DNA from: DAOUEX01 sp034430235
GTDB lineage: Bacteria > Chloroflexota > Anaerolineae > UBA2200
Length of the DNA: 33,718 nucleotides
Direction of reading: 5' to 3'
Assembly: GCA_964478075.1 (NCBI GenBank)
Contig: CAYZGO010000030.1
Location: 1 to 33,718 of the forward strand
The position numbers and the translations under genes were made by a program. Positions 32,341 to 33,718 of this stretch are shown here, in pieces. Every line of letters starts with the position of its first letter. The stretch's first letter is position 1. The notes beneath the pieces were generated by a model. It was not told the origin of the DNA and did not search any database. It saw only the letters and a list, made by a program, of their open reading frames with translations.

Positions 32341-33471
32341 CTAATCATCAGGAAATGCGCCCTGTTGTTCCAAGTCATCTTTGTATATCCAAATCCCATA
32401 CGCGTCGGGCGGGAGTTCTAGAATTTCGAGCAAGTCTTTGGGTGACAGTAGTCGCTCATATAGAAGCACGAACCCTCCGGTAAGCAGATCCTCATGATCG
32501 TTTGTGATTACTTCTCGTGTCAATTCGCGTGCATGAACCCAGCCGACGTCGCACGGTACGCCACTATCCTGAGGCGTCCCGTTCACTATAGCATGCGCTT
32601 GCCTCGCTCGAGAGCAATAGGAGAATGCAAAGCCCGCGTCTGTGTTGAGTTTCCAACAGGGAGGATAATGCGCATGAATCTCTTGCCTGCTTTCTCCTCT
32701 CTTTCGGACATCGAAAGCCATAGACTGTGGTCCAACCAGGCAGTGGATTTCCACCCCACTGACATACGATTGGAACTTGTACAAAGGAACCTTGACTCCC
32801 AACTGCTCCTTTAATCCGAGACGAATTACTATTGTCAAGTCACCGTAGCCACCAAGACGCTCTGTCCGGACAAACCCTAATTCTTGCTCGGCTCTTTCAA
32901 GTATCCGCTCTCCAATCTCCAGTGTTAACTCAGCGTCCAGCGTGACGATTGGAATGTAAGACCTAAACCTACCCATGAAGATCTCTCCTAACTCGACAAG
33001 GGAAGGTTCTACACCTTCATCTTCATGAGCAGATCCCATTTGTTCGGCAATAGCTTTGATGAGATACTCATGAGTCAAGCCTTTTCCTGATACAAATATA
33101 GCCTCATGTTCTTTGATTATTCTGCGCAAAGAGTAGTTATTTGGAGGAAGACTTGGATCACCTAATCCACCACGCTGAATCGGTACAACAGCAAAAACAA
33201 GTCCCTTGGCATGAGGGTGATCTGTATCCACGTTTCCGGCAAGGTGCAGGTAGACGCTATCGGACACAGTGAGCTCATCTGCTAATCGCCATAGCAATCC
33301 CTCCGTCTCACTGGAAACGCAAACTAACACACGGAGCTCAGCTGAAAGAATCTTTAGGTGAGCTTCCCCCTCAGCGAGACGGTGCAAATGCTCTCTCAGA
33401 AGAAAAAGGTGATCGTCTAGATCTGATAGCTTACGAGCAAGTGTTTTCGGAATCCGGTTTCGTCTCTGCAT
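32341..33471 (-). CDS. Cassette-encoded hypothetical protein, 376 aa
   Basis: I do not recognise this soluble protein. Features are a helical N-terminus (residues 1-45), a possible beta-alpha region around LRVLVCVSSETEGLLWRLADEL, a central KGLTHEYLIKAIAEQMG segment, two or three beta-rich stretches with YGDLTIVIRLGLKEQLG and GVEIHCLVGPQSMAFDV, and an acidic C-terminus. It has no membrane segment or obvious catalytic motif. It begins ~30 bases after an attI-like core and is followed by the LamG-like gene, suggesting the two act together. Confidence 0.65.
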   Translation of the reverse strand: MQRRNRIPKTLARKLSDLDDHLFLLREHLHRLAEGEAHLKILSAELRVLVCVSSETEGLLWRLADELTVSDSVYLHLAGNVDTDHPHAKGLVFAVVPIQRGGLGDPSLPPNNYSLRRIIKEHEAIFVSGKGLTHEYLIKAIAEQMGSAHEDEGVEPSLVELGEIFMGRFRSYIPIVTLDAELTLEIGERILERAEQELGFVRTERLGGYGDLTIVIRLGLKEQLGVKVPLYKFQSYVSGVEIHCLVGPQSMAFDVRKRGESRQEIHAHYPPCWKLNTDAGFAFSYCSRARQAHAIVNGTPQDSGVPCDVGWVHARELTREVITNDHEDLLTGGFVLLYERLLSPKDLLEILELPPDAYGIWIYKDDLEQQGAFPDD

Positions 33472-33499
33472 TTAGCGTTTTTCCCCATTACTGGTGGGC

Positions 33500-33664
33500 G
33501 CCTAACTTGTTATTATCTGGACATCTGTCGACCTAGTCACCCGATTTGGGATACTAGGTAGATATCTTTCCACTTAAATCGCTGTTTGCCATACTAGGTA
33601 GACGTTCTTCCATATAGCTACCCCTTTGGCTATATTATGCAGAAATCTCGTCCGTCTAGCAAAC
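33500..33664 (-). other. attI-like region, second copy with 40-bp tandem repeats
   Basis: The core GCCTAAC (33500-33506) and repeat units starting at 33511, 33551, 33591 and 33631 match 29012-29175 with very few differences up to GTCTAGCAAAC. The flank then diverges. An ATGAAA at 33713 at the very edge could be the start of a plus-strand gene; in the other copy an integrase-like start lies at the comparable place. Confidence 0.6.
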
Positions 33665-33718
33665 GCGTTGCCTCATCGTAAAACCTAACCGAAGGCGTAT
33701 CGTTGCCTCAATATGAAA

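Overview
This window joins a conserved bacterial chromosomal block (about 5.6-21.8 kb) to two flanking arrays of gene cassettes (1-5.6 kb and 21.8-33.7 kb). The gene content and order (clpC-radA-PIN/TRAM-cysS on one strand; ftsK, yebC, ruvC, ruvA, cvpA on the other) and GC-moderate coding suggest a member of the Chloroflexota, perhaps an Anaerolineae-like genome from a metagenome. That assignment is inference. No rRNA or tRNA gene was found.

Core block. On the minus strand, from right to left: a divergently promoted pair of membrane proteins (a HyfE-sized protein and a NuoN/MrpD-type proton channel subunit), ftsK/spoIIIE, a DUF72 protein, yebC, ruvC, ruvA and cvpA. On the plus strand: ridA, clpC, radA, a YacL-like PIN-TRAM protein, a cytidylate-kinase-like protein and cysS. 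The plus order resembles the Firmicutes clpC-radA-disA-yacL-...-cysS cluster with members missing. Sigma70-type promoters with 17-base spacers can be read before ftsK, the membrane pair, ridA, clpC and the PIN-TRAM gene. The last has a long leader holding an intrinsic terminator.

Cassette arrays. Outside the core nearly every gene lies on the minus strand and is separated from the next by integron-type recombination sites: GTTRRRY cores before genes, and paired RYYYAAC/GTTRRRY cores with imperfect inverted arms (attC) after them. Several stop codons fall inside the core site, as is usual in integron cassettes. Left-array cassettes encode a 412-aa unknown, a double HEPN-motif protein and a DUF4145 (HEPN-type) protein, bracketed by a ~96-bp direct repeat of the 5' end of a DNA methyltransferase gene. 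Right-array cassettes encode an ABM-domain protein, two small membrane proteins (one GlsB/YeaQ type), a SAM methyltransferase, a two-gene ABC exporter, a CPBP protease, a 98-aa unknown, another HEPN-type protein, and a LamG-like protein paired with a 376-aa unknown.

The most unusual feature is a set of seven group II intron copies or remnants, all in the array orientation. Six keep their 5' end and all six start exactly nine bases after the AAC (once AAG) of an attC core, whatever the nine bases are. The seventh keeps its 3' half, with a truncated reverse transcriptase/maturase. None is complete with its reverse transcriptase. Two are fused at an identical point to the first codons of what looks like an integron integrase gene, next to attI-like regions with tandem 40-bp repeats and an outward promoter. 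The region therefore looks like repeated, partly collapsed integrons in which attC-specific (IIC-attC-like) introns repeatedly inserted and decayed.
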